Assembly (NCBI RefSeq): GCF_000428985.1
Contig: NZ_AUAZ01000001.1
Coordinates: 248,001 to 312,000 of the forward strand
Direction: 5' to 3'
DNA length: 64,000 bases
Origin: Marinobacterium litorale DSM 23545
Lineage (GTDB): Bacteria; Pseudomonadota; Gammaproteobacteria; Pseudomonadales; Balneatricaceae
In this document: piece after piece, positions 43,111 through 51,857 of the stretch
Layout of the letters: each line of letters opens with the position of its first letter
Position numbering within the stretch: position 1 is the first letter of the stretch
Position numbers and translations under genes: made by a program
Notes under the pieces: model-generated
The model's database searches: none
What the model was told of the DNA's origin: nothing
What the model saw: only the letters and a program-made list of their open reading frames with translations

Positions 43111-44166
43111 ATGTTTTCAGTTCGACCGATACAACGCTCACTCCGTCATATCCTGTTGGGGATCTGTTGCCTGCTGCCGTTGTCGGCATCTGCCGAATCG
43201 CTCTACTCGGCGCGGGTCGGTGCCGGGTTGGCGCCGGAGCAGCAACTTCAGGCCGCTTTGAATGAGGTGGTTATCAAGCTCAGTGGGACTCGTTCAGTAC
43301 TGGAGCGCCCGGAGCTATCCACGCTCAGAGACAATGCGCCCCTGCTGGTTGAAAGCCGCGAGCCACAGGCAGAGGGCGAGGTGATCCGGTTTGAGGAGAA
43401 GGCGCTGACCAGCCTGATGGCCAATCTGGGGCTGCCGGTCATAGCCGGGCAGGATCGCCCGGAGCTGTTGGTCTGGTTGCTGCACCGTACCGCCAACGGC
43501 GTCGAGTTTATCGAGCCCGGTACGCTGTTCTACCCCGCCATGCGGGAGGTGGCGGCTTCACGTGGCTTGCCGCTGCGGGTGCCATTACTTGATCTGACCG
43601 ATCAACTGGCGATTACGCCTGAACAGGCCGCAGAGGGGGCTTCTCCGGCGCTGCTGAGAGCCTCTGCACGCTACCAGCCGGATGCGGTTCTGGTCGGTGT
43701 CATGGAGGGAGGGCGTGTACTTTGGAGCTACAGCAGCGGAGATCTGCGCTACCAACGCCAGAGCGATGCGTCCCAGGCCGGTATTGGCCCCGTATTGAAC
43801 GCCATGGCGGATCAGTTGCTGGCGGGTGAACCGCTGCCGCAGGAGACCGTCGAGTATCAGTTCCAGCGCGTGGTTGTCGATCAATACGTGCCGGCGGGTC
43901 TTGAGCTTGAACTGACCGGTATCACCTCGGCCGATGATTACCTTGCGGCAACGGCGGCACTGCGGAGTCTGCCTCAGGTTGACGCGGTGATCACCTCGCG
44001 CCAGACCTCTCAGCAGCTAATGCTGACCCTGGTGGGGCTATCCCCGGCCAGTGAAGGGCTGGTGAGACAGGATGCACGTTTCCAGATCGTCGCGCCCGGG
44101 CGCTATCGATGGGTTGGTTCGCCGGAGTCGGCAGTTCAGTCGCAGGGCGGCCAGCCGCAACCCTAA
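43111..44166 (+). CDS. DUF2066 secreted protein
   Basis: 351 residues from ATG 43111, with AGAGGA upstream; the leader (HILLGICCLLPLSASAE) is a signal peptide. The body matches DUF2066 (LNEVVIKLSGTRSVL). It lies directly upstream of the AI-2E transporter and hda, the usual conserved neighbourhood next to purM. Function unknown. Confidence 0.87.
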   Translation: MFSVRPIQRSLRHILLGICCLLPLSASAESLYSARVGAGLAPEQQLQAALNEVVIKLSGTRSVLERPELSTLRDNAPLLVESREPQAEGEVIRFEEKALTSLMANLGLPVIAGQDRPELLVWLLHRTANGVEFIEPGTLFYPAMREVAASRGLPLRVPLLDLTDQLAITPEQAAEGASPALLRASARYQPDAVLVGVMEGGRVLWSYSSGDLRYQRQSDASQAGIGPVLNAMADQLLAGEPLPQETVEYQFQRVVVDQYVPAGLELELTGITSADDYLAATAALRSLPQVDAVITSRQTSQQLMLTLVGLSPASEGLVRQDARFQIVAPGRYRWVGSPESAVQSQGGQPQP

Positions 44167-44190
44167 TCCGGCTCGACAGGGAGATCACTT

Positions 44191-45279
44191 ATGCAGATCA
44201 GTGAATCGCAACGCTGGTTTTTGCTGATTACGTCCATCGTGGCCGGGGTGCTGGTTTACCTGCTGGCACCGATTCTCTCGCCGTTTTTGGTGGGCGCCTT
44301 ACTGGCTTATTTGACTGACCCGGTGGCCGATCGACTTGAAGCCAGAGGTTTAGGCCGTACCCAGGCCGTGGTGCTGGTCTTTGTTATGCTGACGCTGTTG
44401 ATGGTGATCTCGGTACTGCTGTTGATTCCTCAGCTGAGTGAACAGATCCAGACCATGATCCGCCAGGTGCCGGCAGTACTGGATGTGTTGCATAACCGTT
44501 TACTGCCTTGGGTGGAGCAGACGCTGGGAGTGAGTTTCAGTCGCCCTGATATCGAGAGTGTGCGTCAGCTGGTACGTGAGCACTGGCAGCAGACCGGCAA
44601 CCTGGCTGCGCAATTGATGGGCGGTTTGACACGGTCGGGCCTTGCGGTGGTGGGTTGGGTCGCGAACCTGGTATTGATTCCGGTGGTGACTTTTTATCTG
44701 CTACGTGACTGGGATGTGATGATGGCGAATATCCAGCATCTGCTGCCCCGTAATCTGGAGCCCAAGGTGACGCTCTGGGCCCGTGAGTGCGATGAAGTGC
44801 TGGGGGCCTTTGTAAAAGGGCAGTTGATGGTCATGCTGGCGCTGGGCATTATCTATGCGGTCGGGCTTTGGATTGTCGGGCTTGATCTTGCGCTGCTCCT
44901 TGGTATGCTTGCCGGCCTCGCGAGCATCGTCCCCTACATGGGCTTTATCGTCGGAATTGTGGCGGCGGCACTGGCCGCCTACGTGCAGTTCCAGGATCCG
45001 GTCATTTTGGCCTGGGTGGCGGCGGTCTTCGGTGTCGGTCAGGCACTGGAAGGTATGGTGCTGACACCTCTGCTGGTGGGGGACCGAATCGGCCTGCATC
45101 CGGTTGCGGTGATTTTTGCGATCATGGCCGGAGGTCAGCTGTTCGGATTTGTCGGTGTGCTGCTGGCGTTGCCGGTAGCAGCGGTGATTATGGTTCTGTT
45201 GAGGCACCTGCACCAAGGGTACAAAAGCAGTCGGTTATATACGTCCGACCAACCGGATCAATCCGGTGAAGTAGAGTGA
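44191..45279 (+). CDS. AI-2E/PerM-family transporter
   Basis: 362 residues with about eight membrane segments, the central periplasmic helical hairpin region and IVPYMGFIVGIVAAAL, LVGDRIGLHPVAVIFAIMAGGQLFGFVG, which are conserved in the AI-2E family. Members export varied small molecules; the substrate is unknown. It ends one base before hda. Confidence 0.92.
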   Translation: MQISESQRWFLLITSIVAGVLVYLLAPILSPFLVGALLAYLTDPVADRLEARGLGRTQAVVLVFVMLTLLMVISVLLLIPQLSEQIQTMIRQVPAVLDVLHNRLLPWVEQTLGVSFSRPDIESVRQLVREHWQQTGNLAAQLMGGLTRSGLAVVGWVANLVLIPVVTFYLLRDWDVMMANIQHLLPRNLEPKVTLWARECDEVLGAFVKGQLMVMLALGIIYAVGLWIVGLDLALLLGMLAGLASIVPYMGFIVGIVAAALAAYVQFQDPVILAWVAAVFGVGQALEGMVLTPLLVGDRIGLHPVAVIFAIMAGGQLFGFVGVLLALPVAAVIMVLLRHLHQGYKSSRLYTSDQPDQSGEVE

Positions 45280-45280
45280 G

Positions 45281-45988
45281 ATGAGTACGAAAACGGCACC
45301 TCTGCAGCTACCTCTGGGTATCGGCCTTAGAGACGACGCACGCTTTGAGAATTATGTCAGTGGCGATAATGCGCTGGCCTGCGCCCAGCTGGAGCAGGCC
45401 GCCCGAGGGCAGGGCGAGCAGTATATCTATCTCTGGGGGCATCCCGGCGTAGGCTGTTCCCATCTGCTTCAGTCCTGCTGTCATGCCGCCGACCCGGTTA
45501 AGCGCACCGCGGTGTATCTGCCACTTTCCGAGCTGATGCATGCGGGGCCCGAGCTGCTTGATGATATGGACCAGCTGCAACTCGTCTGTATCGATAACCT
45601 GGAGCGGATCGCCGGACAGCGTGCGTGGGAAGAAGCGCTTTTTCATCTGTTCAATCGCATGCGTGCTGTGGGTCATGTGTTGATTCTGGCGGCTGATCGT
45701 TCGCCCAGACGCCTCGGTTTAGATCTGCCTGACCTGGAGTCGCGCCTGAACTGGGGATTAGTGTTTCAGGTCAGGCCACTGGATGATGCGGCTAAAATCG
45801 TTGCGCTGAAATCACGGGCTGCGGCACGGGGGTTAACGCTGGGTGACGAAGTGGTCCGCTACCTGATGCATCATGGTAGCCGTGATATGTCGAGCCTGCT
45901 TGTCACGCTGGATCGACTCGACCGCGCGTCTCTCAGCGCTCAGCGCCGGATCACCGTTCCCTTCGTCAAACAGGTGATGGGCTGGTAG
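45281..45988 (+). CDS. hda: DnaA regulatory inactivator Hda
   Basis: 235 residues. The N-terminal clamp-binding motif QLPLGIGL recruits the DNA polymerase sliding clamp, and the AAA+ core has a modified Walker A (GHPGVGCSHLL) as is usual in Hda. It promotes ATP hydrolysis by DnaA to prevent over-initiation. Location downstream of DUF2066 and AI-2E genes is conserved in the group. Confidence 0.94.
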   Translation: MSTKTAPLQLPLGIGLRDDARFENYVSGDNALACAQLEQAARGQGEQYIYLWGHPGVGCSHLLQSCCHAADPVKRTAVYLPLSELMHAGPELLDDMDQLQLVCIDNLERIAGQRAWEEALFHLFNRMRAVGHVLILAADRSPRRLGLDLPDLESRLNWGLVFQVRPLDDAAKIVALKSRAAARGLTLGDEVVRYLMHHGSRDMSSLLVTLDRLDRASLSAQRRITVPFVKQVMGW

Positions 45989-46079
45989 ATCAGGCCGGGT
46001 ATAAAAGGCCACACTGTCATCATAGGTTAATGCCTTATCGCTTAGGCTGAGCACTCCGATAACCCAGGGAGTGCGTGAC

Positions 46080-46502
46080 GTGATCGACCATGATAGACAG
46101 ATTCACTTCGCTTCGGAGGTGACTTCGGTCGCCGAGCCCGAGTCCTTTTCCTTGATTGTCCCTGATGTGCGCATGACGCTGGCGCATCGAGTCCGTCCCG
46201 ACCGGGGTTCACGTCCGCTGCTGGTTCGTCATTGGTTTGAAGGTGAGCTGGCCGGCAGGCCGGGGCGGCTTCTGGTATCTACCTCCGGTAAGGTGATCAT
46301 GGATCTGTATGTGCCTGACCGGCAGTCGGAGCAATTTAGTGTTGATCTGCCGACACTGGGCTGCCTGGAGTTCTATTTTGATGCCGACCGGTTTACCGAT
46401 CATCTCCACGGTGAGTGGGAGTTGCGTATCTATAGCGCCAAATCGGAGTCGATCGCAAAAATGCTCGGGCTCATTCGTGATGAGGACTTGATGGTCGATT
46501 GA
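46080..46502 (+). CDS. uncharacterised soluble protein
   Basis: 140 residues from GTG 46080, chosen because AGGGAG lies 8 bases upstream; GTG 46071 is too close to it. The composition is soluble and beta-rich, with no signal or membrane segment. No family is recognised. It overlaps the start of the pseudouridine-synthase reading frame by four bases. Confidence 0.6.
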   Translation: MIDHDRQIHFASEVTSVAEPESFSLIVPDVRMTLAHRVRPDRGSRPLLVRHWFEGELAGRPGRLLVSTSGKVIMDLYVPDRQSEQFSVDLPTLGCLEFYFDADRFTDHLHGEWELRIYSAKSESIAKMLGLIRDEDLMVD

Positions 46503-46534
46503 GCTTTAGAGGACAATTCGCGCCATCTTTCTTG

Positions 46535-47251
46535 ATGGCACGGCTCATGTATCGGCTTATCTCCCAGCACACCGATTTTATCGTTATCGATAAGTTTCCG
46601 GATATCAGCGTCCACCGTGACCAGGCGGAATGTGGCCTTGTGACCCGGATCGAAGCGGACCTTGGTCGTAAGCTCTGGTTGGTTCACCGCCTGGATAAAA
46701 TGACATCCGGATTGCTGTTGCTGGCCACATCCAAAGCCGCCTGTGAAGCGCTGGCCCGTCAGTTCCGGGAACATCGTATCGAGAAGTACTACCTGGCGCT
46801 CTGCGACCGCAAACCGAACAAGAAACAGGGGCGTGTAATCGGTGATATGGCGCGCAGTCGACGCAGCGGTTGGCGGTTGCTGAAAAGCCGGGAGAATCCG
46901 GCGATCACCGAGTTTTACAGCCGCTCAGCAGGCCCCGGCTTGCGTTTAGTGCTGTGCCGCCCGGCCACTGGGCAAACGCACCAGATCAGGGTGGCACTGA
47001 AAAGTCTCGGTGCCCCGATTATCGGTGATCCGCTCTACCATGAAAGTGTTCAACCGGCGCCCGACCGAGGCTACCTGCATGCCTGGCAGCTGTGCTTCAC
47101 AATGGGCGATGAAGCGTTCCGCTTTATAGCGCCGCCGTTGAATGGAGCTCTGTGGTCTGCAGACTCGGTGCGCGATGCGATTGAGCAGTTTAATCCACCC
47201 CGGCAGATGCGTTGGCGCGGGGCTGGCCCTGATCGGGCGCCGGCGGTATGA
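46535..47251 (+). CDS. RluA-family pseudouridine synthase
   Basis: About 235 residues with the catalytic motif VHRLDKMTSGLLLLA and C-terminal GQTHQIRVALKSLGAPIIGDPLYH. It isomerises uridine in rRNA or tRNA; which site is not clear. There is no S4 domain. The start is uncertain (TTG 46499, ATG 46535 or ATG 46547); none has a strong Shine-Dalgarno. Followed by the zinc-ribbon protein gene. Confidence 0.88.
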   Translation: MARLMYRLISQHTDFIVIDKFPDISVHRDQAECGLVTRIEADLGRKLWLVHRLDKMTSGLLLLATSKAACEALARQFREHRIEKYYLALCDRKPNKKQGRVIGDMARSRRSGWRLLKSRENPAITEFYSRSAGPGLRLVLCRPATGQTHQIRVALKSLGAPIIGDPLYHESVQPAPDRGYLHAWQLCFTMGDEAFRFIAPPLNGALWSADSVRDAIEQFNPPRQMRWRGAGPDRAPAV

Positions 47252-47281
47252 TCGGTCGCTTTTCCGCAAAGGGGAAGCGTC

Positions 47282-47500
47282 GTGGCTGAAGAGACGCCAA
47301 TTCCACGGGATTTTTATGCCCGTGATCCTGAAGACCAAAAACTCCTGCTCCAGGAAACCTGGTGTGATCACTGTCAGCAGGTGGGCCTGGGCATGACTGA
47401 GCCCGTTGAATACGAACTCTTTGGTATTATCTTCATTGAAGGCAAATGTTGTCAGTGCGGCGAAACGGTAATGACCGAACTGACCGACGACGATTTTTAA
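47282..47500 (+). CDS. small zinc-ribbon protein
   Basis: 72 residues with two Cys pairs, WCDHCQQ and KCCQCGE, likely binding one zinc. The start is GTG 47282 with AGGGGAA upstream. It sits between the pseudouridine synthase and tcdA genes. Function unknown. Confidence 0.75.
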   Translation: MAEETPIPRDFYARDPEDQKLLLQETWCDHCQQVGLGMTEPVEYELFGIIFIEGKCCQCGETVMTELTDDDF

Positions 47501-47511
47501 CGGAGTCATCT

Positions 47512-48306
47512 GTGGATCAACAGCAGTCCGAACGTTTTGGCGGTACCGAGCGCCTTTACGGCGTTGATGCCGTAGAACTGTACCGGCACAGTCATATCGC
47601 TGTGATTGGCGTTGGCGGCGTCGGCTCCTGGGTAGCCGAAGCGTTGGCGCGAACAGCCATTGGTGAGGTGACGCTGATCGACCTGGATGATGTTTGCGTG
47701 ACCAACACCAATCGGCAGATCCATGCGCTCAGTTCCACCGTGGGACAATCCAAGGTGGCCGTGATGGCGGATCGAATGCGTGATATCAACCCGGATTGCC
47801 TGGTGCATGAAGTGGAAGAGTTTGTCAGCCGCGATAATCTCGACGAATTGATCCACACCGAGTTCGACTACGTGATCGACTGCATCGATTCCGTGGGCGT
47901 TAAAGCGGCGCTGATCCACCACTGCAAGCGACGTAAGATTCCGATCATCACCGTTGGTGGTGCCGGTGGTCAGGTCGATCCAACCCGAATCGCAATCGCT
48001 GATTTGAGCCGCACCGAACACGACCCCCTGGCAGCCAAACTGCGTAACCTGCTACGCCGTCATTACGGCTTCAGCAAAAGCGGCCGCCGCTTCGCGGTGG
48101 ACTGCGTCTACTCCACCGAGCAACTGCGTTATCCCCAGCCCGACGGGTCCGTCTGCGCCACTAAAACCGTCCATGACGGCCAAACGCGTTTGGACTGCTC
48201 CGGCGGCTTTGGTGCATCCACCTGTGTTACTGCAAGCTTCGGATTTGTGGCCGTATCGCGGGTATTACAGAAGATGTATGAGCGTTATCTGCGTCATAGC
48301 GGTTGA
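47512..48306 (+). CDS. tcdA: tRNA threonylcarbamoyladenosine dehydratase
   Basis: 264 residues of the E1/ThiF-like family. The nucleotide-binding loop is VIGVGGVGSWVAEAL and the rest includes LIDLDDVCVTNTNRQIHAL and DCIDSVGVKAALI. TcdA cyclises t6A at tRNA position 37. Start is GTG 47512, eight bases after GGAG; a longer frame upstream overlaps the zinc-ribbon gene and is unlikely. Cysteines near GGFGASTCVTASFG are conserved in TcdA. Confidence 0.95.
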   Translation: MDQQQSERFGGTERLYGVDAVELYRHSHIAVIGVGGVGSWVAEALARTAIGEVTLIDLDDVCVTNTNRQIHALSSTVGQSKVAVMADRMRDINPDCLVHEVEEFVSRDNLDELIHTEFDYVIDCIDSVGVKAALIHHCKRRKIPIITVGGAGGQVDPTRIAIADLSRTEHDPLAAKLRNLLRRHYGFSKSGRRFAVDCVYSTEQLRYPQPDGSVCATKTVHDGQTRLDCSGGFGASTCVTASFGFVAVSRVLQKMYERYLRHSG

Positions 48307-48323
48307 TCTGTTTTGTCGCGTCT

Positions 48324-49025
48324 CTAGACCAGCGTCGCTCCATCGGCGGTGATGCTCAGGCTGCCTCCTTCGGTAAACAGAAGAGCGATCTCGGGGTAAC
48401 GGGTCCTGTCGCTTAACAGGTGGCTGTACTTCTCGATAACGGCATTAATTTGTGCCTGGCTCTCGGCCTGGGCATATTCCTCATGGAACGGCTCCAGCTC
48501 TTTCAGCGCGGCGAGATGTGAAGAGAGCGCGTTCGCGGTGCTCAGTTCCCGTGCCATAGCCGGATCGTTTTCCAGTGCGGATCTGAGCTCATCGGCGTAG
48601 GGATAGTCCGGCGGCAGAACCATTTTTCCCTCTGAATCGTAACGAATACGCTCCGGCACTTCGGGGATACCGTTGGCAGCCAAGAAATCGGGGAACACGC
48701 TGGAGATATGGTCCTGCAGTGCCCTGACGTTTTTCTCGCTGGGCAGCAATAGACCATCCAGTGATAGGGAGGGCTGGGAGTAACCATCGGAAAAGTAGGT
48801 TCCAAGGCTTAAATTCCGTTCGCCTTTGCCTGTATCCATCGCATAAACATCGGCGGCATCGGCGACCGTTTGCCCCAGTGCTGATATCTGGGTCGAGCGG
48901 TCAGTATTTTCCGCCTGGGGGCGCTGTGTTGCCGCAGCCGGGCTGCCGCTGGTATTCGAGTTGCCGGTGGTTTTGTTCAATAAACCGATATAACTGGCGG
49001 CGTGACCGATTTGAATTGCCATCAC
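48324..49025 (-). CDS. uncharacterised soluble protein
   Basis: 233 residues, no signal peptide; the first 50 residues are low-complexity (SNTSGSPAAATQ). The later part (about 110-230) is helical with YADELRSALENDPAMARELSTANALSSHL and YPEIALLFTEGGSLSITADG. I recognise the pattern as recurring in proteobacteria but know no name or function. It converges with tcdA. The 260 bases beyond its start hold only the terminator of the NCS1 gene. Confidence 0.7.
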   Translation of the reverse strand: MMAIQIGHAASYIGLLNKTTGNSNTSGSPAAATQRPQAENTDRSTQISALGQTVADAADVYAMDTGKGERNLSLGTYFSDGYSQPSLSLDGLLLPSEKNVRALQDHISSVFPDFLAANGIPEVPERIRYDSEGKMVLPPDYPYADELRSALENDPAMARELSTANALSSHLAALKELEPFHEEYAQAESQAQINAVIEKYSHLLSDRTRYPEIALLFTEGGSLSITADGATLV

Positions 49026-49198
49026 GGACTTCCTTTCGTCTTGAACTCAAATAGATCAAAAGCAAGTTAGGGGCCAAGTTTAATATCCTTAGCCCCTCGT
49101 TCTCTATTGCTGCCACTGGATGAGACCGGTGCTAGAGGTCGAGTCAGTTATTGAGTGTTCCTCTGCCAGCTTTCTGGGGGCTGGACCAATAGAGGACG

Positions 49199-49231
49199 GA
49201 AAAAAAAGCGCTCGGTTTTATAGCCGAGCGC
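49199..49231 (-). terminator. rho-independent terminator of the NCS1 transporter gene
   Basis: An 8-bp stem GCGCTCGG / CCGAGCGC with an 8-base loop has an A run on the plus-strand left, which is the T run for leftward transcription. It lies 54 bases after the NCS1 stop. Confidence 0.9.
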
Positions 49232-49284
49232 AAGAACGGTTTGTGACACTTCAGGCAGCGTCGAACCAAACCGGAACAGCGCCG

Positions 49285-50649
49285 TTAAGCTAGTTCGTCT
49301 TTGATGAACCAGTGATGCTTGGCGCTGTTGAGGAGCGTCAGATACACGCAGAAAGCAATTAGAAAGGTGAGTGGTGCTGAAAAGAGTGCCAGTGATGCGT
49401 TGCCAAAGTTGAGCACCAGTATTCCGATACCCGCACCGGCAAACCAGGCGGTAAGCCCACAAGGGTTCAAGGCGGTCACGCGACGGTGGTCACACTCTAT
49501 ATGTCCGTCAAACAACTGGTCATATTTTGGCGAAAAAATATGTGCCAGCGCGATGGCCACCCAGGCCACAACAAAAATACCCTGATAGGCAAGTGCTTGA
49601 AGGATAAAGTTGAATACGTTTAACAGCATCAGGGCGTAAACGATACCGCCCACCAAGATTGCCCATCCAAAACGGGGAATGTTTGTAATGCCAAACCGCT
49701 CAAAGAAGGCCTGCATGTTCTCTGCTGCCAGGTAGAAGTTGGCCGTATTTATCCGAGTTTGGCTTACCCAGACGAAAAGCAGTCCCCAGATACCCATCAG
49801 TTTCAGAATAGCGAGAACCACTGATACTTCAGAAAGCCCGCCCTCCGTCGGAATTGTAGCGGCGAGAAAAATACCAATGGTGCCGTTGATCAGAAAGGTG
49901 AAAAGGTAAAACGGCATACCAAAGTTTATTCGGGCATGAAATTCAGAGTCGCTTTCCCGGCCGAAGCGTGCGTAATCCCAGGTGTACATCATGAGAATCC
50001 ATACGCCCATAAAGTAGGTAAAGCAGTTCCACCAGCCATTTTCGGGGTTACCGCCCTCGGGGCCAAGCGCCAGCCAGGCATGGCTGTAGCCGAACTCGTT
50101 GATTGAGAAGGCGACAGCCGCAACCAAACCGAGTATGTAGAACGGGAGCAACACGCCGTTAAATTTATCGAGCCAGTTTTGTACGCCACCGAACACCAGC
50201 GGAACGCTATAGAGGACCACGATCAGGTAGGCTATCTCGAGGCTGAGGCCAGGGAAGTAGGCTTGGATAGCGACTGCGATCACGGAACCCTCAAACACGC
50301 TGTAGTAGATTGCAGTCGCGAAGAAAATCAAGGTGGCCAGTGCGGCACCGACCTTACCGAACAGTACCCTTGAGAACAGGGCCACCGATAGCCCGGTTCG
50401 GATGGCGTAGCGGGTAATGATCGAATTGATTATCCCGTAGGTAACCACGGACAGAGCAAGCCCGATCAGGGCGTTGATCGTACCGAAGTTCATCGCCAGT
50501 GTGGCGGAGACCACCAGCCAGAACATCGCGCTGCAAATCGCCCACCATGCCATGCTCAGAGAGCGGCGGTTCAACCGCTCCGTTTCAGGAACAGGCATCG
50601 ACGCGTTGGCATCAATCCCGTCTTCTTTTTGATTTATTTTTCCTGCCAT
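49285..50649 (-). CDS. NCS1-family nucleobase/hydantoin permease
   Basis: 454 residues from ATG 50649 (MAGKINQ). About twelve membrane segments with the NCS1 pattern (MAWWAICSAMFWLVVSATLAM; MGVWILMMYTWDYARFG). Members carry purines, cytosine, allantoin or hydantoins. Location directly downstream of hydantoinase genes and an AraC regulator suggests import of their substrate (inference). A terminator follows. Confidence 0.88.
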   Translation of the reverse strand: MAGKINQKEDGIDANASMPVPETERLNRRSLSMAWWAICSAMFWLVVSATLAMNFGTINALIGLALSVVTYGIINSIITRYAIRTGLSVALFSRVLFGKVGAALATLIFFATAIYYSVFEGSVIAVAIQAYFPGLSLEIAYLIVVLYSVPLVFGGVQNWLDKFNGVLLPFYILGLVAAVAFSINEFGYSHAWLALGPEGGNPENGWWNCFTYFMGVWILMMYTWDYARFGRESDSEFHARINFGMPFYLFTFLINGTIGIFLAATIPTEGGLSEVSVVLAILKLMGIWGLLFVWVSQTRINTANFYLAAENMQAFFERFGITNIPRFGWAILVGGIVYALMLLNVFNFILQALAYQGIFVVAWVAIALAHIFSPKYDQLFDGHIECDHRRVTALNPCGLTAWFAGAGIGILVLNFGNASLALFSAPLTFLIAFCVYLTLLNSAKHHWFIKDELA

Positions 50650-50809
50650 GGGAGTTCTCTCTTGTTCTCTCAATTGCTGATTGAATGGCCCGGATCCCGA
50701 CGACATATTTGATCGGCGGAAAACGGGCTATTCACAGGCTAAGCGGCGGGAGAGATGAAAGATTGTGCTTGAGGGGCCTTACTTTTGTTTGTAGAGGAAC
50801 CTTGGCTTA

Positions 50810-51754
50810 TTAACGCTGCTCGCGTGCCTCCCTGGGCGTGCAACCGAAGCGTGATTTAAACTGCCGGCAAAAGTGAGCCTGGTCATTAAATCCCCAGCGG
50901 TAGGCTATTTCTGCCAAGGTGACATGACTGGGCTCGGCACGGATATCGTTGAGTGCAGACTGCAGTCGCAGTTCGCGAATCCACTGGCTAACCGTTTGGT
51001 TGGAATCTTTGAAGAGTTTGTGTAGGTAACGGGTGGAAATCTGGCATGCCTGCGCGATCTGATCAGGTTTCAGGTCGCTGCGCTTCAGGTTTGCACGGAC
51101 ATAGTGCTCAATATTATGCAGGTGTGCGCTGCGAAGGCCTGATTCTTGGCTCATCAGTACACGATCGTCGTTCTCCAGGCTTAGTGCAAGTATGTCGATG
51201 AGTTGTTGGCTGAGGTAAGGGTGACTGCTTGGCGCGGCGTGGCTGGATTGAAGTACAAGACTTTGTAGCAGGGTGAAAAAAACGGCTCCGATCCCTTTCT
51301 GGCGGTCAAACTCCATGTACAGATAGCGTTCGGGCGCACGGATGCGAGTGCACAACTGTGATAAGGGAATTCGCAGAACCCACAGGGCGTTGTGGCTGTT
51401 GTAACTGAAATCATATGGTAAATCACTGCGTTCAAGTATAAACGCCCCCGATTGGCAGACCACTGAGTGGTTGGCCTGGCTGAAGCTGACAGAGCTTTGA
51501 TCGGGGACGGTGATCAGGTAGCAGGGCTCTTCGCTGTCATCTATATGATGATGGTGGCGACGAAATCGGGTCGGTGAGCTTTCCAGGCGCGATATGCCGA
51601 TCTGGCCAAGCTGCCACTGCTTGAGGTTTCCATGAAGACGCTCGGGCTGGGCCATCTCCAGGTCGAGCGGAAAGTAGGTGCGACCAATGACGTCCTGCCA
51701 GTAGGCCTGCCGTTCGGCCTGCGGCAACGTGTGGGTGCTATAGCTGCTGTGCAT
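50810..51754 (-). CDS. AraC-family regulator
   Basis: 314 residues: an N-terminal cupin-like AraC-binding domain and a C-terminal double helix-turn-helix (about 210-312; AEIAYRWGFNDQAHFCRQFKSRFGCTPREAR). It lies between hyuA and the NCS1 permease on the same strand and probably controls both. A second AraC-type gene is divergent from hyuB. Confidence 0.9.
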   Translation of the reverse strand: MHSSYSTHTLPQAERQAYWQDVIGRTYFPLDLEMAQPERLHGNLKQWQLGQIGISRLESSPTRFRRHHHHIDDSEEPCYLITVPDQSSVSFSQANHSVVCQSGAFILERSDLPYDFSYNSHNALWVLRIPLSQLCTRIRAPERYLYMEFDRQKGIGAVFFTLLQSLVLQSSHAAPSSHPYLSQQLIDILALSLENDDRVLMSQESGLRSAHLHNIEHYVRANLKRSDLKPDQIAQACQISTRYLHKLFKDSNQTVSQWIRELRLQSALNDIRAEPSHVTLAEIAYRWGFNDQAHFCRQFKSRFGCTPREAREQR

Positions 51755-51824
51755 AGCGACCTCGCTGTTATTATTGTTCGGGTCATTTGACTGTAAGACA
51801 TAATACCCCGTGATGGGGGAAAGA

Positions 51825-51851
51825 CCAGACCCGCGCAGTTGGCGGGTCTGG
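51825..51851 (-). terminator. hairpin after hyuA (terminator-like, weak T run)
   Basis: A perfect 10-bp inverted repeat CCAGACCCGC / GCGGGTCTGG with a 7-base loop lies just after the hyuA stop. In the leftward direction only TCTTTCC follows, so termination may be partial, letting araC be read at reduced level. Confidence 0.6.
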
Positions 51852-51857
51852 GCTGGG

